In this document: positions 31,306 to 32,587 of the stretch, one piece after another | Layout: every line of letters starts with the position of its first letter | Numbering within the stretch: the first letter of the stretch is position 1 | Assembly: GCA_030271615.1 (NCBI GenBank) | Contig: JARXKP010000008.1 | Location: forward strand, 1-32,587 | Source of the DNA: Pseudomonadota bacterium | GTDB lineage: Bacteria; Pseudomonadota; Gammaproteobacteria; Burkholderiales; Burkholderiaceae_C | Direction of reading: 5' to 3' | DNA: 32,587 bases | Translations under genes and position numbers: made by a program | The notes under the pieces: generated by a model | Databases searched by the model: none | What the model was told of the DNA's origin: nothing | What the model saw: the letters and a program-made list of their open reading frames with translations, nothing else

Positions 31306-32277
31306 TCAGGACAGGATCGCGCGGCGGACCTTCGCGAGCGGCGCATCATCGTTGAGCGTGCCGCCGTCCACGCCCAGACTGCGCCACAGACCGACGAGGT
31401 CGACCGGCTCGGATGAATCCTTCATGCGTCGATACAGATCGGTCAGGATCGTCTGACCCACCGCGGCATCTGCCGTGCTCAGGATCCGATCGACCGACCA
31501 GGACTCGCCGTAGTTGCCTCCGGCCGCCAGCACCCCTTGCAACGCGTGCTGCAGCCCGAACCGCTGAGAGCTGCGCTTGAGCAGTTCCACGTCCGCCATC
31601 AGGCAGAACATCGCGCCTCCCCAGTAGGTTCGGCCCCAGGTCGGCGTGTGGTCCAGACCGGCATCGCCGGCCTTGGGCTGGCCCTGTGGCATGTCGGCAG
31701 CCCAGACACGCCAGACGGTCGCCGGCGACACCAGCCCGACCCGCCCGCGCGCCACGCTCTCGACGTAGGTCGCGACGCCCTCGTGCAGCCAGTTCTGCGA
31801 TCGCGGAATCTGCGGGATCACCAGGTGCACCATTTCGTGCACCAGCACCCAGTCGTCGATGAACTGCGCCTCGGTGGTCTCGCGTCCGAGCCGGACGCGG
31901 ATCAGCAGTGACGGATTGTCGTAGGTGACCCCGCCGCGAACGCCGCTGCCGTCCTCTGGCACCAGCAGCAACTCGACCTTCGGCACCGGGAAGCGTCCGA
32001 AGTAGCGCGCCACCGCATCGGCGGAGGTGCGCACCCAGGTGCGCGCGGCCGCCTGCAGCGACGCGCTGAAGCCGGGGGCGAACTGCAGTTCGAGCCGCGA
32101 GCGGATCACCGAAATGCTCTCGACCGCTGGCTCGCCGCGCAGGTCGGCGGCCCGCGCCGCCAGGGGTGCACCCCACGAGATGACCGGCCATGCAGCGGGC
32201 ACCAGGGTGGCCAGCAGCCGGCGTCGATCGGGTGCCGCCAACAGCGGCTTGGTGGGTGCCTGGCCTGTTGATCTCAT
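31306..32277 (-). CDS. Secreted gluzincin-type zinc metallopeptidase (peptidase MA-like)
   Basis: The 323-aa protein has an N-terminal export signal with a Tat-like arginine run (APDRRRLLATLV) and a likely cleavage after AARAA near residue 44. A zinc site HEMVH (His147-His151) is followed by WLHEGVATYVE, whose Glu166 is the expected third ligand; this HExxH...EG.A.Y spacing is that of peptidase MA-like gluzincins. Upstream strands (PKVELLLVPEDG, SLLIRVRLG) resemble the N-terminal half of these domains. The C-terminal part is helical. Substrate unknown; it probably works in the periplasm. The gene seems monocistronic, with gst starting 94 bases after its stop. Confidence 0.82.
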   Translation of the reverse strand: MRSTGQAPTKPLLAAPDRRRLLATLVPAAWPVISWGAPLAARAADLRGEPAVESISVIRSRLELQFAPGFSASLQAAARTWVRTSADAVARYFGRFPVPKVELLLVPEDGSGVRGGVTYDNPSLLIRVRLGRETTEAQFIDDWVLVHEMVHLVIPQIPRSQNWLHEGVATYVESVARGRVGLVSPATVWRVWAADMPQGQPKAGDAGLDHTPTWGRTYWGGAMFCLMADVELLKRSSQRFGLQHALQGVLAAGGNYGESWSVDRILSTADAAVGQTILTDLYRRMKDSSEPVDLVGLWRSLGVDGGTLNDDAPLAKVRRAILS

Positions 32278-32459
32278 CGAGCCTCCTTCAAAGCGCGACG
32301 GGAGCCGCTGCGCTGGCGCCGAACCTTACCGGCATCTGCACCTTCATTTGCCAGGCAACGGCTGACCCATGGAGGCATGTTCAATGCTAGCGTGCAGGAT
32401 TGCCGCGTCCTGTCGTCCGGACAGTGGCGACAACAACAGCGCAGGAGGATCGAAACAAC

Positions 32460-32587
32460 ATGCAGCGGGCAACCGTCGGGTGGCAGGCTGGCGCGAGGCC
32501 CTGGGTCCGCGCCGTGGTGCTGGGTTTGGCTGCCCTGGGGGCCCGGCCCTGCGCCGCCCAGGGCTGGATGCTGACGCTGTTGGACGG
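32460..32587 (+). CDS. Start of a secreted protein, cut by the right window edge
   Basis: This frame is not in the ORF track because it has no stop before the window ends. An ATG at 32460 follows an AGGAGG ribosome site (32443-32448) by 11 bases. The first 34 codons encode a signal peptide: a basic start (MQRATVGWQAGARPWVR), a hydrophobic core (AVVLGLAALGA) and a cleavage-like PCAAQG. The mature part begins GWMLTLLDG. This resembles openings of FecR-like periplasmic proteins I recall, but nine residues are too few for a call. Confidence 0.7.
   Translation, partial: MQRATVGWQAGARPWVRAVVLGLAALGARPCAAQGWMLTLLD

Overview
The window is high-GC and densely packed with housekeeping genes in an order typical of a betaproteobacterium, most likely the order Burkholderiales (Comamonadaceae/Sphaerotilaceae-like). 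The pointers are holB-pilZ-tatD synteny, a DUF4936 gene beside ygfZ, a DUF3422 gene, rpsU followed by yqeY, suhB divergent from trmJ-cysE, and a TakP-like TRAP transporter. The assignment rests on recognising protein families by eye; no database search was run. I see no rRNA, tRNA, CRISPR array, insertion sequence or clear prophage.

Layout. 1-2176 (minus): ygfZ, DUF4936 and a left-truncated NRDE/TANGO2 gene form one compact unit. 2272-6851 (plus): mltG-tmk-holB-pilZ-tatD-ankyrin is a tightly overlapping unit for cell wall, DNA precursors and replication. 6852-8161 is the only loose, lower-GC stretch. It holds a 67-aa protein with a strong ribosome site, an antisense remnant of a helix-turn-helix gene with a palindromic promoter, an orphan 99-aa flagellar-rod-like protein, and about 360 bases with no convincing gene. 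8162-9472 (plus) is a DUF3422 membrane protein. 9598-16923 (minus) is a complete System I cytochrome c maturation operon, ccmABCDEFGHI. 17064-19621 (plus): an oxalyl-CoA-synthetase-like ligase and a ketopantoate-reductase-family protein. 19672-23043 (plus): rpsU with a consensus promoter, a structured leader and a terminator, then yqeY, a small CRTGTR-loop protein and the TRAP permease genes dctQ-dctM. 23056-25595 (minus): the TRAP binding protein dctP and pmbA/tldE. 25746-26993 (plus): yjgA/darP and mog. 27019-28652 (minus): cysE and trmJ. 28768-29781 (plus): suhB. 29782-32277 (minus): a short-chain dehydrogenase-like protein, a YfcG-like GST and a secreted zinc metallopeptidase. At 32460 a secreted protein begins and runs off the right edge.

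How the genes work together. The ccm genes form one pathway: CcmAB and CcmCD load haem onto CcmE, CcmG and CcmH handle the apocytochrome thiols, and CcmF-H-I ligate the haem. Nearly all their junctions are 4-base ATGA overlaps. The exceptions are ccmA-ccmB, whose overlap depends on the start chosen, and the ccmB-ccmC and ccmC-ccmD gaps. The ccmB-ccmC gap carries a hairpin that contains the ccmC ribosome-binding site, which I consider the most testable regulatory observation here. The TRAP genes make one transporter, but the binding protein is encoded convergently to its permease. The strongest oddities are this hairpin, an SDR-like protein lacking both the catalytic Ser and Tyr, the minimal rod-like protein, and the decayed island at 6.9-8.1 kb. 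I did not find a clear new multi-gene system.
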